Assembly (NCBI RefSeq): GCF_029689925.1
Contig: NZ_CP121445.1
Span: 1,853,001 to 1,917,000, forward strand
DNA: 64,000 nucleotides
Direction of reading: 5' to 3'
DNA from: Anaerocolumna sp. AGMB13025
GTDB taxonomy: Bacteria; Bacillota; Clostridia; Lachnospirales; Lachnospiraceae
The notes below the pieces were generated by a model. That model made no database searches. It was not told the DNA's origin and was given only the letters and a program-made list of their open reading frames with translations. Position numbers and translations under genes: made by a program. Positions 17,100 to 25,378 of this stretch are shown here, in pieces. The stretch's first letter is position 1. Each line of letters starts with the position of its first letter.

Positions 17100-18488
17100 A
17101 TGAATTTTCCAAACGATTTTGCCTGGGGTGCTGCAACGGCGGCATACCAGATTGAGGGCGGTGCAGATGCAGATGGCAGAGGTCCATCTATCTGGGATAC
17201 CTATTCCCATGATAAAAAAATAGATTCTCTTAGAAACCGGATGAATATATTAAACGGGGATACCGGAGATACAGCCTGTGATCACTATCATCTCTATAAA
17301 GAAGATGTAAAACTGATGAAGGAAATGGGGCTTAAGGCATACCGTTTTTCTATAAGCTGGTCTCGAATTCTGCCGGAAGGAAGAGGTAAGGTTAATGAAG
17401 CCGGTCTTGCGTTTTACAGCCGTTTAGTGGATGAATTAATAGAAGCTGGGATAGAGCCTTATATTACTTTATTCCATTGGGATCTGCCTCAGGCTTTACA
17501 GGATATTGGCGGCTGGTTCAATCCCGAGATGCCGGCTATTTTTGCGGAATATGTAAAAATAGTAGTAAAAGCCCTGTCAGACCGGGTGACTTATTGGATG
17601 ACCTTAAATGAACCCCAGTGCCATATTATTATCGGACATATTATGGGGGAATGTGCGCCGAAGCTTCGGGTATCCGATCAACAGGGCTTTTACCTGATTC
17701 ACAGTATATTAAAAGCTCACGGCAAAGGGGTACAGGTGATTAGAGAATATGCCGTTAAAAAACCCCAGATCGGAATAGCCCCAAATCCTCAGGCCTTTTA
17801 CCCTGCCACAGAGCGGGAAGAAGATAGGAAAGCGGCAGAAAAATATTCTTTTCGCATTACAACCAGAAATTTCTGGAATTCCACCTGGTGGCTGGACCCG
17901 ATTCTTTTGGGAAGGTATCCGGAGGATGGGATTAGGGTATTCGGTGAAGATTTTCCTATGGAGATGATAAAACCAGGAGATATGGAATTAATATCACAGC
18001 CTTTGGATTTTCTTGGCTGCAATTTTTACCAGGGGACAAAAATCATGGCAGATGAGAAGGGCGAACCCGTTGTGGTTCCAAGAAAGCAAGGTTTTGATAT
18101 GACCGCCTTTAAATGGGGGGTCACACCGGAAATTCTCCATTACATGCCTACCTTCCTATATAAAAGATATAACCTGCCGATTTATATTACGGAAAACGGT
18201 CTGTCCATGGCGGATTGGGTAAGTCTGGACGGAAATGTACATGACCCGTTAAGAATTGACTTTATGAAACGTTATCTATTGGAACTTGGTAAAGCAATAG
18301 AGGAGGGTACTCCGGTAAAAGGATATTTTGCATGGTCACTAATGGATAATTATGAATGGTCCAATGGGTATTCCGAAAGATTTGGTATGATTCATGTGGA
18401 TTATGAAACCCAGAAAAGGACTTTAAAAGATTCTGCCCACTGGTACCGGGAGGTCATTTTAAGTGATGGGGAATGTCTTTCTAAGTAG
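17100..18488 (+). CDS. GH1 beta-glucosidase or 6-phospho-beta-glucosidase
   Basis: 462 aa, the normal GH1 length, cytoplasmic (no signal peptide). It hydrolyses beta-glucosides with retention: acid/base Glu171 in TLNEPQC and nucleophile Glu365 in YITENG. Other family marks are FPNDFAWGAATAAYQIEGG at the start, FSISWSRILPEG, LFHWDLPQ and the C-terminal FAWSLMDNYEWSNGYSERFG. That last segment has the plain WSNGY aglycone-site pattern rather than the phosphate-binding SxxN pattern of 6-phospho enzymes, favouring a true beta-glucosidase. Start ATG 17100 has AAGGGAG 8 bases upstream; an in-frame ATG at 16995 would begin inside a MITE-like element and is rejected. It probably finishes digestion of sugars brought in by the 13362-16856 importer. 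Confidence 0.92.
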   Translation: MNFPNDFAWGAATAAYQIEGGADADGRGPSIWDTYSHDKKIDSLRNRMNILNGDTGDTACDHYHLYKEDVKLMKEMGLKAYRFSISWSRILPEGRGKVNEAGLAFYSRLVDELIEAGIEPYITLFHWDLPQALQDIGGWFNPEMPAIFAEYVKIVVKALSDRVTYWMTLNEPQCHIIIGHIMGECAPKLRVSDQQGFYLIHSILKAHGKGVQVIREYAVKKPQIGIAPNPQAFYPATEREEDRKAAEKYSFRITTRNFWNSTWWLDPILLGRYPEDGIRVFGEDFPMEMIKPGDMELISQPLDFLGCNFYQGTKIMADEKGEPVVVPRKQGFDMTAFKWGVTPEILHYMPTFLYKRYNLPIYITENGLSMADWVSLDGNVHDPLRIDFMKRYLLELGKAIEEGTPVKGYFAWSLMDNYEWSNGYSERFGMIHVDYETQKRTLKDSAHWYREVILSDGECLSK

Positions 18489-19075
18489 GTAAGCAATAAT
18501 AATATATGCCTGATGCAAAATTGTAAGGTTTTTGAACTTGGGCTTAGAATGGGGATAATGTTTTTTAAAAATTTTGTTCCAAGATTGCGCGAATAAGCGG
18601 CTGCATTCTCTTTCTTGCAGCCATTCGCGCATACTTTACACAAAATTTTTAAAAAACATTATCCCCATTCTCTCCCAAGTAATTTACTCTTTGAATTTTG
18701 CAAACGCCTCTTCCCTTTTTTGCGGAGCCTGACATACACTTAGTTCTAATTGGTAATAATTATATACCAATCGAAGTTTAGGAATTAATAAAAAAATGAC
18801 ACCAAAGAAAAATGTTAATACTTAATTGATCAACGCCTATGTGATAACATAAATTTATATCAAATAATCTAAGAAATAAAAGTTCTAAAGAAAGCATTGT
18901 TAGGGAGATGGTGGATACGGAAAACAGGACATCAATAATTATACCTACGTGTGGGATGGAAGATACGGATTTCTCATATATGCTATATAAGCATGTTTAT
19001 TGAATTTTTATTTTGACTCCGCCATGATTTTTTTATAGGATTTTATCATAAAATATATAATACTAGGAGGAGTTT
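18489..19075. other. Intergenic region between GH1 and Nudix genes
   Basis: It holds the long hairpin at 18536-18681 and a short inverted repeat ATTGGTA..TACCAAT (near 18749-18772). The remainder is AT-rich with no gene that I can support. Confidence 0.6.
18536..18681. repeat. 146-bp hairpin element with 31-bp perfect arms
   Basis: GAATGGGGATAATG..TTTTGT (18547-18577) is perfectly complementary to 18640-18670. CTTGGG/CCCAAG lie outside, and an inner TGCGCGAAT..GCGGCTGCA/TGCAGCC.ATTCGCGCA stem lies inside. It sits 50 bases after the GH1 stop. It could act as a terminator-like fold, but length and symmetry resemble the 6732-6941 element, so MITE-like DNA is favoured. Confidence 0.75.
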
Positions 19076-19559
19076 ATGGAATCGATACATCCAATAGTCA
19101 GAGCTGTAATTATAAAAGACAATAATATCTTATTATCGTCAGCAACCCCCAAAAATGATAGGTTTTCAAATGAATTCAAATTTTTACCCGGGAGGGCATG
19201 TTGAATATTTGGAAACGTGTTCAGAAGCTCTAAAACGAGAACTATATGAGGAGACAACGGGTCTGGGAAAAATTGAAGTAATGGAGCTTTTAGGTATACT
19301 AGAATGTACTTGGGATAATAAGGGTACCCCTTATCATGAAATTAATATTGTATATAGAGTTGAATTTGAAACTATGTGTGAATTAATAAAATCAAACGAA
19401 GAACATATAGAATTTAAGTGGTATAGATTAAATATGTTAAATGATTTAAAAATACTTCCTAGCAGTCTGGCAGAATTAATACCGATGTGGTTGAGCAGTA
19501 ATGAAAAAAATACTATATTAGCTTCCGAAATGAATAGTAAACAGACTGATCTATTATAA
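19076..19559 (+). pseudogene. Nudix hydrolase gene with a +1 frameshift
   Basis: AGGAGGAG precedes ATG 19076. The first frame reads MESIHPIVRAVIIKDNNILL.. to ..FKFLPG, then ARG-Ala-Cys and a stop at 19202-19204. Shifting one base at the CCC GGG near 19187-19192 continues perfectly into GGHVEYLETCSEALKRELYEETTGL, the Nudix box (G..5..E..7..RE..EE.TG), and on to 19559. The joined product is about 160 aa, a normal Nudix size, hydrolysing nucleoside-diphosphate-linked compounds. The extra base is either a real inactivating mutation, a sequencing error or, less likely, a programmed +1 shift on CCC-G. All Nudix catalytic residues are intact. Confidence 0.85.
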
Positions 19560-19730
19560 TTAATTGTAATTAGTACAGTGTTAGCAAATATGTTTCTGCA
19601 CTAATTCTTTGACATGTGGATGGATAGCATGCAGAGAGTTACCATTATCAGATCCTTTTATTACAATCATTTAACTCTGTAAGTGTATAATACGATAGGA
19701 TTTTCAATACTATAAAGTTCAAAACTTTTA

Positions 19731-19776
19731 GCTGCTAATTACTTAGATATTACTCTAAGTAATTAGCAGCTTTTTT
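19731..19776 (+). terminator. Strong rho-independent terminator
   Basis: A perfect 17-bp stem, GCTGCTAATTACTTAGA with its complement, has a six-base loop and is followed by TTTTTT. It lies about 170 bases after the Nudix gene. Confidence 0.9.
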
Positions 19777-19939
19777 CTGATTTTCAACTAGCTGTATTTG
19801 TACAGTACAGGATAGATTTCTCAGATTTTCTATACTAATGACCAAATCGCTTGAAAATGTTATTATTATTAACTGTTTTTTTCTTACTAGATAAAGAATT
19901 ATTTATAAATGGTTTATAAAAATTTAAAAATAAGAAAGC

Positions 19940-19970
19940 TTGACATTGATAAAACTCTAAGTGATATCAT
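19940..19970 (+). promoter_or_regulatory. MerR-type promoter with 19-bp spacer
   Basis: TTGACA (19940-19945) and TATCAT (19965-19970) are 19 bp apart, the stretched spacing typical of MerR-activated promoters. The spacer contains ACTCTAAGT, the half-site known for NmlR/AdhR-like MerR regulators (CTTGAC..GAGT..ACTCTAAG). The MerR gene at 21156-21548 is the likely regulator. Confidence 0.7.
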
Positions 19971-20116
19971 TAATTCAGGTACTATATAAGAACATTTATT
20001 ATATAAAACTACTGAAAGGATAGATAGAAAAGCAGTTAAAAGAAATGGTTTAAAATCCATAAGATTGGTAACTAAGTTTAGTATATTAGATTAGTAGATA
20101 AGAAAGGTGGATAACT

Positions 20117-21037
20117 ATGAAAAAAAATTGGACCTCAGCGGATATCCCTTCACAAAAAGGACGTTCTATTGTGATTACCGGCACTGGCGGGATTGGTTAT
20201 GAAACTGCATTGGAAATGACCAGGGCAGGTGCAGAAGTTATTATGGCTGGAAGAAACAGGGATAAAGGGGAAGAAGCGATAAGCAAAATCAGTAAAATCA
20301 ATCCTGCCGGGACGATTCGTTTTGAACAGCTTGACCTGGCAGATCTTGCATCTATAAAAGCCTTTAGTCAAAGGCTAAGGACACAACGCAAAAGTTTGGA
20401 TATTCTTGTAAACAATGCAGCGGTTATGAATCCGCCAAAACGTATCGTTACAAAAGATGGCTTTGAACTTCAAATGGGTACGAACTATTTGGGTCATTTT
20501 GCCTTAACGGCATATCTGCTTCCCCTTCTGCAAAAAGGCAATAAGCCAAGAGTAGTCACTCTGAGCAGCTTAGCCCATCTTAACGGAGTGATAGACTTTA
20601 GTGATCTTCAAGCAGAACATAACTACAAACCAATGGTATCCTATTCTCAATCAAAACTTGCCTGCCTGATGTTCGCTCTTGAACTACAGCGGCGAAGTGA
20701 GGCAGCAGGTTGGGGAATAACCAGTATAGCTGTGCATCCTGGCATTTCCAGAACAGAGTTGATACCAAACGGAGCGGGAAAGAATAGCGCAGCAGGTATG
20801 GTACGGCGTATCTTTGGACCGGTTTTATTTCAGCCTGCGGCTCATGGGGCTTGGCCTTCTCTTTATGCAGCGACTGGGATTGACGCAGCAGGGGGTAACT
20901 ATTATGGACCATCCAAAATGAGAGAAACAAGAGGATATCCAGCAATAGCAACAATTGCACCCCAGGCAAAGGATACGAAAACTGCTTCAAAGCTTTGGGA
21001 AGAATCCGAAAAACTGACGGATGCAGAGTTTATCTAA
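20117..21037 (+). CDS. Short-chain dehydrogenase/reductase (SDR)
   Basis: 306 aa, cytoplasmic NAD(P)-dependent oxidoreductase. The cofactor site is SIVITGTGGIGYETALEMTRAGAEVIMAGRN; the glycine motif is TGTGGIG, one residue shorter than TGxxxGIG, a variant I recall from this SDR subgroup. NNAAVM, the catalytic Ser in VTLSSLAH and Tyr176-x3-Lys180 (YSQSK) are intact. It resembles retinol-dehydrogenase/WW-domain-oxidoreductase-like SDRs. The substrate is unknown; regulation by a MerR protein of the aldehyde-stress type suggests a carbonyl compound. The ATG follows AAGGTGG at 7 bases. Confidence 0.88.
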   Translation: MKKNWTSADIPSQKGRSIVITGTGGIGYETALEMTRAGAEVIMAGRNRDKGEEAISKISKINPAGTIRFEQLDLADLASIKAFSQRLRTQRKSLDILVNNAAVMNPPKRIVTKDGFELQMGTNYLGHFALTAYLLPLLQKGNKPRVVTLSSLAHLNGVIDFSDLQAEHNYKPMVSYSQSKLACLMFALELQRRSEAAGWGITSIAVHPGISRTELIPNGAGKNSAAGMVRRIFGPVLFQPAAHGAWPSLYAATGIDAAGGNYYGPSKMRETRGYPAIATIAPQAKDTKTASKLWEESEKLTDAEFI

Positions 21038-21155
21038 GGCTTATATAGAACTTGCTAAAAAATTATATACTTGTATTTTTCCCTTGCGGATGTTTATACC
21101 TAATAGGTATGTGCATCCGCACTATTCTTATATTTGAAAAAGTTCACCCAGCGCT

Positions 21156-21548
21156 TTATTCTTCTTGTTCAGAAAATATACTGGCGAAGGAGGACGCATC
21201 CTCTTTATCATAAAGCGCGATTTTTAATTCAATGATATTTAAATTTTTCTTTAGATCCTCTATTTGATTTAATACCATTTTCCGGTGTTCAATCATAATC
21301 TGTTTTCTCTGGGCAGAGGTTTCGGCTCCCTGCATCACTAGATCAACATACTTTTTAATATCTTTGATCTGCATTCCAGTATTCTTCAGACAACAAATTA
21401 GTTTAATAACGTTTAAATCTGTATCACTAAACTGTCTGTTCCCGGAACGATTCCTTGAGACAAAGGGTAAGAGACCTTCTTTATCATAGAATCGAAGGGT
21501 ATAGGGGGAAATATTACATATTTCAGCCACTTCATTTATTGTATACAT
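21156..21548 (-). CDS. MerR-family transcriptional regulator
   Basis: 130 aa. The N-terminal winged helix MYTINEVAEICNISPYTLRFYDKEGLLPF and ..GNRQFSDTDLNVIKLICCLKNTGMQIKDIKKYV are followed by a coiled-coil dimerisation helix (about 80-118). There are no cysteine pairs of metal sensors. The sequence is of the AdhR/NmlR/YfmP kind that senses electrophiles or solvents. It converges with the SDR gene, and its probable target is the 19-bp-spacer promoter at 19940. The start has an AAGGAG-type site (antisense of CTCCTT near 21556). Confidence 0.9.
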   Translation of the reverse strand: MYTINEVAEICNISPYTLRFYDKEGLLPFVSRNRSGNRQFSDTDLNVIKLICCLKNTGMQIKDIKKYVDLVMQGAETSAQRKQIMIEHRKMVLNQIEDLKKNLNIIELKIALYDKEDASSFASIFSEQEE

Positions 21549-21869
21549 TGATTACTACTCCTTAATTAACATTATATGATGTATATTGTTTTGCATATAA
21601 AAGGATAAAAGCTTTAATTAATGTTATTAGTATAATGCGGATTCTCAAAGTTTACAATATTTTAATATCATTATAAAATCTCTCCGGTAAATTAAAATGT
21701 GAAATATTGTAAATAATTACAATATATGGTAATCTGAAAATGACATATGCGTAAGCGTTTGTTAAGAGGGGGGGAGATTAGTTTTGATATGTATTAGATC
21801 ACCAAATAAATTTAAAGTATAAAAGTAAAAGGTTGTCTGTCAATTAAAAATAATTAATGGAGGTTATAT
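21549..21869. other. Intergenic region with a 9-4-9 inverted repeat
   Basis: This 321-bp AT-rich gap serves as the upstream region of both the MerR (minus) and YiiX-like (plus) genes. ATATTGTAA-ATAA-TTACAATAT at 21704-21725 could be an operator. A TTACAATATT half-site also occurs near 21650. No clear promoter hexamer pair was seen. Confidence 0.5.
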
Positions 21870-22553
21870 ATGAAATCTAAAAAAATCCTGTCGGCAGCAC
21901 TTGCTGCTATATTATCCTTGACTTTATTTGTTGTACCGGCTAATGCTCAAAGCAAAGCAGATTCTGCTAAAGTGACCGCCGATGAAGTATTTACTCAGCA
22001 AATGGTAAACCAGACCAGCTCTGCTATTAGTTCAAAAGAAACGGTTGCAGATTTTAAAGCTCCAGCAATGGTAAGAAATGCTAGTGTATCTGCAGCTTCT
22101 GCACCTGCGAATTATCCTACCAGAAAAGGTATGATACTGGTTACTAGTGATTTTTACAAAGGCTTGATTCCCACTGGTCATTCAGCCATTGTCTATTCGG
22201 CTACACAAGTAGTGGAATCAGTAAGTAGTGGTGTTGTTATGGGCAAGAACGATTGGTGGAGCAGTAAAAATTCATCCGCTGCAGGTTCTGTCAATAGTAC
22301 AACAGCCGCTCAGGATGCAGCCGCTGCGGAATGGTGTAAAGGTCAATTAGGTAAACCTTATAATTTCAATTATTTCAATATCGGAACACGGAGTTCTTTC
22401 TATTGTTCGCAGCTTGTTTGGGCATCCTATTTCGATAACTACCATATTGACTTAAATACGGATGCTTTTAATACTATATTGGGAAATCCGATTCACCCAC
22501 TGGAATTATTAGCGAATGATTTGACTTACATATCGTATAAATACAATTGGTAG
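21870..22553 (+). CDS. Secreted YiiX/YebB-like NlpC/P60-type cysteine hydrolase
   Basis: 227 aa with a classical signal peptide (cleavage near ANAQ, residue 27) and a Ser/Ala-rich spacer. The C-terminal domain is a permuted papain-like fold: His104 in TGHSAIVYSATQVVESVS precedes catalytic Cys179 in FYCSQLVWASY, the order typical of the YiiX family. Family members are amidases or esterases, some acting on cell-wall peptides or lipids; the substrate here is unknown. GGAGG lies 8 bases before the ATG. The gene stands alone, with repeated hairpins downstream (22559-22640). Confidence 0.85.
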   Translation: MKSKKILSAALAAILSLTLFVVPANAQSKADSAKVTADEVFTQQMVNQTSSAISSKETVADFKAPAMVRNASVSAASAPANYPTRKGMILVTSDFYKGLIPTGHSAIVYSATQVVESVSSGVVMGKNDWWSSKNSSAAGSVNSTTAAQDAAAAEWCKGQLGKPYNFNYFNIGTRSSFYCSQLVWASYFDNYHIDLNTDAFNTILGNPIHPLELLANDLTYISYKYNW

Positions 22554-22558
22554 ATTTA

Positions 22559-22640
22559 TAACATCAAGCTGGTGTCCCACCAGGTTGATGTTAAACCAGG
22601 TTGGTGACACCAGATTGGTGTTAACCAGCCTGGTTCTTAA
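22559..22640 (+). repeat. Cluster of ACCAGGTTGGTGTTA-like repeats and hairpins
   Basis: Four to five 15-bp near-repeats (ACCAGRTTGGTGTTA) form two hairpins, AACATCAAGCTGGTG with CACCAGGTTGATGTT and AACCAGG with CCTGGTT. They may end the upstream transcript although no T-run follows. Confidence 0.65.
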
Positions 22641-22660
22641 TTTCTTCTGGTAGGAGAGAA

Positions 22661-22979
22661 AAGTTGAAAAAAAATACAAATATAGAAAGGATACCACAAT
22701 CTGATTCTTTCAAAAGTTGAAAGAAAATGCAGATATGGGAAGAATACCGTACTGATTCGTTCAAAGGTTGAAAGAAAATGCAGATATGGGAAGAATACCG
22801 TACTGGTTCGTTCAAAGATTGAAAGAAAATGCAAATATAAGAAGAATACCATTAACTGATTCGTTCAAAGGTTGAAAGAAAATGCAAGTATGGGAAGAAT
22901 ACCATTAACTGATTCGTTCAAAGGTTGAAAAGATAATACAGGTATGGATTGAATGCCGTAAACGGATTCTTTCAACCGG
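22661..22979 (+). repeat. Six-unit tandem array, 51-57 bp unit, in front of a lipoprotein gene
   Basis: Units begin RGTTGAAAGAAAATGCA and end GATTCGTTCAAA. Boundaries are near 22661, 22715, 22766, 22817, 22870 and 22923. Each unit's ends are complementary (GTTGAAAG/CTTTCAAC), and an inner TATGG/CCGTA pair is possible, so each can form its own hairpin. One more unit occurs at 58258-58311. The last unit forms the first hairpin of the leader at 22923-23033. Confidence 0.85.
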
Positions 22980-23033
22980 TTTGTGGCGGTGGCGGTAGCG
23001 CCAGCGGGATTGTGATAAGCAATGGGTTTAAAA
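22923..23033 (+). promoter_or_regulatory. Structured 5' leader of the lipoprotein gene (recurrent element)
   Basis: The long hairpin GGTTGAAA..TTTCAACC (22923-22977) is followed by TTTGTGGC, a TGGCG-GTAG-CGCCA hairpin (22990-23003) and GCAATGGGTTTAAAA before the ATG. The order and the flanking words match the leaders at 9638 and 58200. Confidence 0.6.
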
Positions 23034-24107
23034 ATGTATAAAAAGGCATTTGGTTTTCTATGTATCTTCGGTTTTGCAGTTTTGATTACAGCCTGCACTG
23101 GTCATTCTGCGAATAATTCCGAGGTATTTAATAAGATTCATATAGGTATCGTTCAGACTACACAAAATTCAAATCTCAGCTATATATCCTTCTATGATTC
23201 CTCATTGAATTTTTTAAGTGAGAAAAAAATTAAATATGGAGATATGGGGGACGATACACGCCTTCCATTGGTAACAAATGATTCGGTATATGTCGTTCCT
23301 TTAGGTCTTGGTAATCGCAAAGAGCTCAAAATTGCCTTAAAGTTTAATAAGGAAACCTGGCAATATAAGAAACTCCCGATTAATCAGCAGGGTACCCTGA
23401 TGTTTTGTGTGGAAAAAGAAAATCTATATACGACCAATACCTTTAATAATCAGGGAACAATTACTAAGTGCAACACCATAACAAAAGACTTAGAAACCTG
23501 GAGCATGGAAGGCGTAATTATAAGCAGTCTGAAATGCTATGATGGAGTTTTATATGCCTGGGGAACACAATCTGAAAATAATGTAGATCAGCCATACCTT
23601 TTTCTCTTTGATACCAATCCCTTGAAGTTGAGTAAAAAGATTTCTATTGAGAAAAGCGGTTCCTACCAATATGCTTCTTTCAAAAAAGGCAGTGATATCT
23701 ATTTTACTAATAATTACACTACTTATCAGGAACGGGAAGGAAACATACTAAGCAAGTATAATATGAAAACCGGTATAATTGAGAATATTCTTCTCGGGGG
23801 AAATTCACCCTATCAGATTTTTGAATACAAGGACAAACTCTATATTACCCATTGTGATCCTCTATTTCACCAAGGAAATAAAATCACTGTCTATGATTGC
23901 CAGACAGGAAGTCAGACCCTTGTCACTATGGAGAATACGCTGGTACAATGTGAGCTTTACGAGGATTTGCTCTACAGTCGGGATGATCAAAGTCTGTATG
24001 TCTATGATATGAATACATTAAAATTAATAGAGAAAAAAAATATTGAAATTCCCCGCAAGGAAGCTAATATGCATTTCCGGATTGTTGGATTCTTTATCAA
24101 TGATTAA
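23034..24107 (+). CDS. Lipoprotein with probable beta-propeller fold, function unknown
   Basis: 357 aa. The signal peptide ends in the lipobox ITAC (Cys21). The rest is a series of similar beta-rich segments with aromatic blade endings: LYTTNTFN, LYAWGTQ, PYLFLFDT, IYFTNNY, LYITHCD, KITVYDC and SLYVYDMN. This suggests a WD40/YVTN-like propeller outside the membrane. No catalytic motif was seen. ATG 23034 is chosen (MYKKAFGF); ATG 23022 in the same frame belongs to the conserved leader word AATGGGTTT. It stands alone behind the six-unit array, followed by a short AAAGGAAAGTAT-rich stretch (24130-24200). Confidence 0.7.
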   Translation: MYKKAFGFLCIFGFAVLITACTGHSANNSEVFNKIHIGIVQTTQNSNLSYISFYDSSLNFLSEKKIKYGDMGDDTRLPLVTNDSVYVVPLGLGNRKELKIALKFNKETWQYKKLPINQQGTLMFCVEKENLYTTNTFNNQGTITKCNTITKDLETWSMEGVIISSLKCYDGVLYAWGTQSENNVDQPYLFLFDTNPLKLSKKISIEKSGSYQYASFKKGSDIYFTNNYTTYQEREGNILSKYNMKTGIIENILLGGNSPYQIFEYKDKLYITHCDPLFHQGNKITVYDCQTGSQTLVTMENTLVQCELYEDLLYSRDDQSLYVYDMNTLKLIEKKNIEIPRKEANMHFRIVGFFIND

Positions 24108-24271
24108 CAGGGCCATACTATGTTTAATGTCCTAAAGGAAAGTATAAAGGAAAATTAAAAGAAAGTATAAATAAAAGATAAAGGAAAGTATAAAGGCTAA
24201 AAGTTGATATCACCGGCATGAGAGCGTATAATGCTAGTAGAACTTATGTGACAGAAGGTACGAGGTATTAT

Positions 24272-25360
24272 ATGGAACGTGACCGTTTTATTCATAGTTT
24301 TTATCTGAGAGAAGAAGAAAAGCTTTACAAAAAATTATATCTCCAAAATCCTAAAATTTATGAAGAACCCGTCAGGAGCTGGGAGGATTTTCTCGATCGT
24401 TTTGTGGAAAACAATGAGGAGGGGGAAATAAACCTGCCCCAGTTACCGCCTACACCCATCGAAAACCGTTTTACAGAGGAGGAATACTTTTCGCAGGAAA
24501 TTGTAGAGGAAACCAATATAGTAGTAAATGCAAGATATTGTCCCGCCTTTTTACACGGCTTGGAGTTTATCAAATTAATCTATGTGTTTCAGGGCAGCTG
24601 TCTATTCTATTATTCTGGGAAATGGATTGATTTGCAGGCAGGAAATATATGTATTGTAGCACCGGAGGTTGAGCAGACAGTTTTTTCCCATTCCGATGAA
24701 GATATAGTCATCAACCTGCTGATCCGCAGGAGTTCCTTTACAGAAGCGTTTCCGGAACTGCTTGAGATTAATGAAGGAGGAATCATAGCGGAATTTTTTT
24801 GGAAAATGATCTATCACAGAAGAGGCGCAGAAGTGATGGTTTTTCATAGCAAGCCTTATAAATTGCTGGAAGAAAGCGTAATGGAGCTTTATGAGGAGAC
24901 ATTTTTACTGCCTAAAAAAAGCCGGTTAGTGATGAAAAGCATGATGACTGCTATCTTTGGTTATATATTAAGAATTAACGAGGAGGAAGCGGTATCCCTA
25001 AAAGATAATAAAAAGATAGAGAAATACCCACTGATTCAATACCAACAGTATATGAAGCAGTATATCGATACCGTTTCTTTAACAACCCTGTCAAAAGAAT
25101 TTTTTGTGAGCGAAGGCTATTTAAGCAGATATTTTAAGAAAGAGACCGGCTATACCTTCAGCCATATTTTATTGGAAATGAGGATGAAAAAGGCAGCTGA
25201 ATTATTAATCAATACCGAGTGTAACATGGAACGGATTATTTCGCTTATCGGTTATAGGGACCAAAGTATTTTTTTCCGTAATTTTAAAGAGGCTTATGGC
25301 ATGACACCGGCAGTATACAGGAAGAAGAAACGTCAGGCAGAAGTAATGCGGGTATTGTAA
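24272..25360 (+). CDS. AraC-family transcriptional regulator with cupin-like sensor (paralogue 1)
   Basis: 362 aa. The N-terminal 100 residues are acidic and charged. A cupin-like sensing domain follows (RYCPAFLHGLEFIKLIYVFQGSC; AGNICIVAPEVEQTVF), and then the AraC double helix-turn-helix at the C-terminus (SLTTLSKEFFVSEGYLSRYFKKETGYTFSHIL; IISLIGYRDQSIFFRNFKEAYGMTPAVYRKK). ATG 24272 has CGAGGT 5 bases upstream; an upstream ATG at 24218 has no ribosome site. The gene 18 bases downstream encodes a clear paralogue with the same architecture. Targets are unknown; no catabolic gene is adjacent. Confidence 0.88.
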   Translation: MERDRFIHSFYLREEEKLYKKLYLQNPKIYEEPVRSWEDFLDRFVENNEEGEINLPQLPPTPIENRFTEEEYFSQEIVEETNIVVNARYCPAFLHGLEFIKLIYVFQGSCLFYYSGKWIDLQAGNICIVAPEVEQTVFSHSDEDIVINLLIRRSSFTEAFPELLEINEGGIIAEFFWKMIYHRRGAEVMVFHSKPYKLLEESVMELYEETFLLPKKSRLVMKSMMTAIFGYILRINEEEAVSLKDNKKIEKYPLIQYQQYMKQYIDTVSLTTLSKEFFVSEGYLSRYFKKETGYTFSHILLEMRMKKAAELLINTECNMERIISLIGYRDQSIFFRNFKEAYGMTPAVYRKKKRQAEVMRVL

Positions 25361-25378
25361 CAGGAAGGAGGAAGCCCT

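Larger units (their letters stand above)
19560..20116. other. Intergenic region before the SDR gene
   Basis: It contains the terminator at 19731 and the MerR-type promoter at 19940. The roughly 145-base leader between promoter and SDR start shows no clear fold or frame. Confidence 0.6.
22554..23033. other. Repeat-filled intergenic region
   Basis: The whole 480-bp gap is accounted for by the ACCAGG repeats, the six-unit array and the structured leader. Reading frames on the minus strand here arise only from the repeats (they give repeated FLYLHFLS-type peptides). Confidence 0.7.

Noticed and set aside
22509-23098. Several overlapping minus-strand frames encoding repeated FLYLHFLS-like peptides
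   Set aside because: They are translations of the tandem repeat array, with no ribosome sites.
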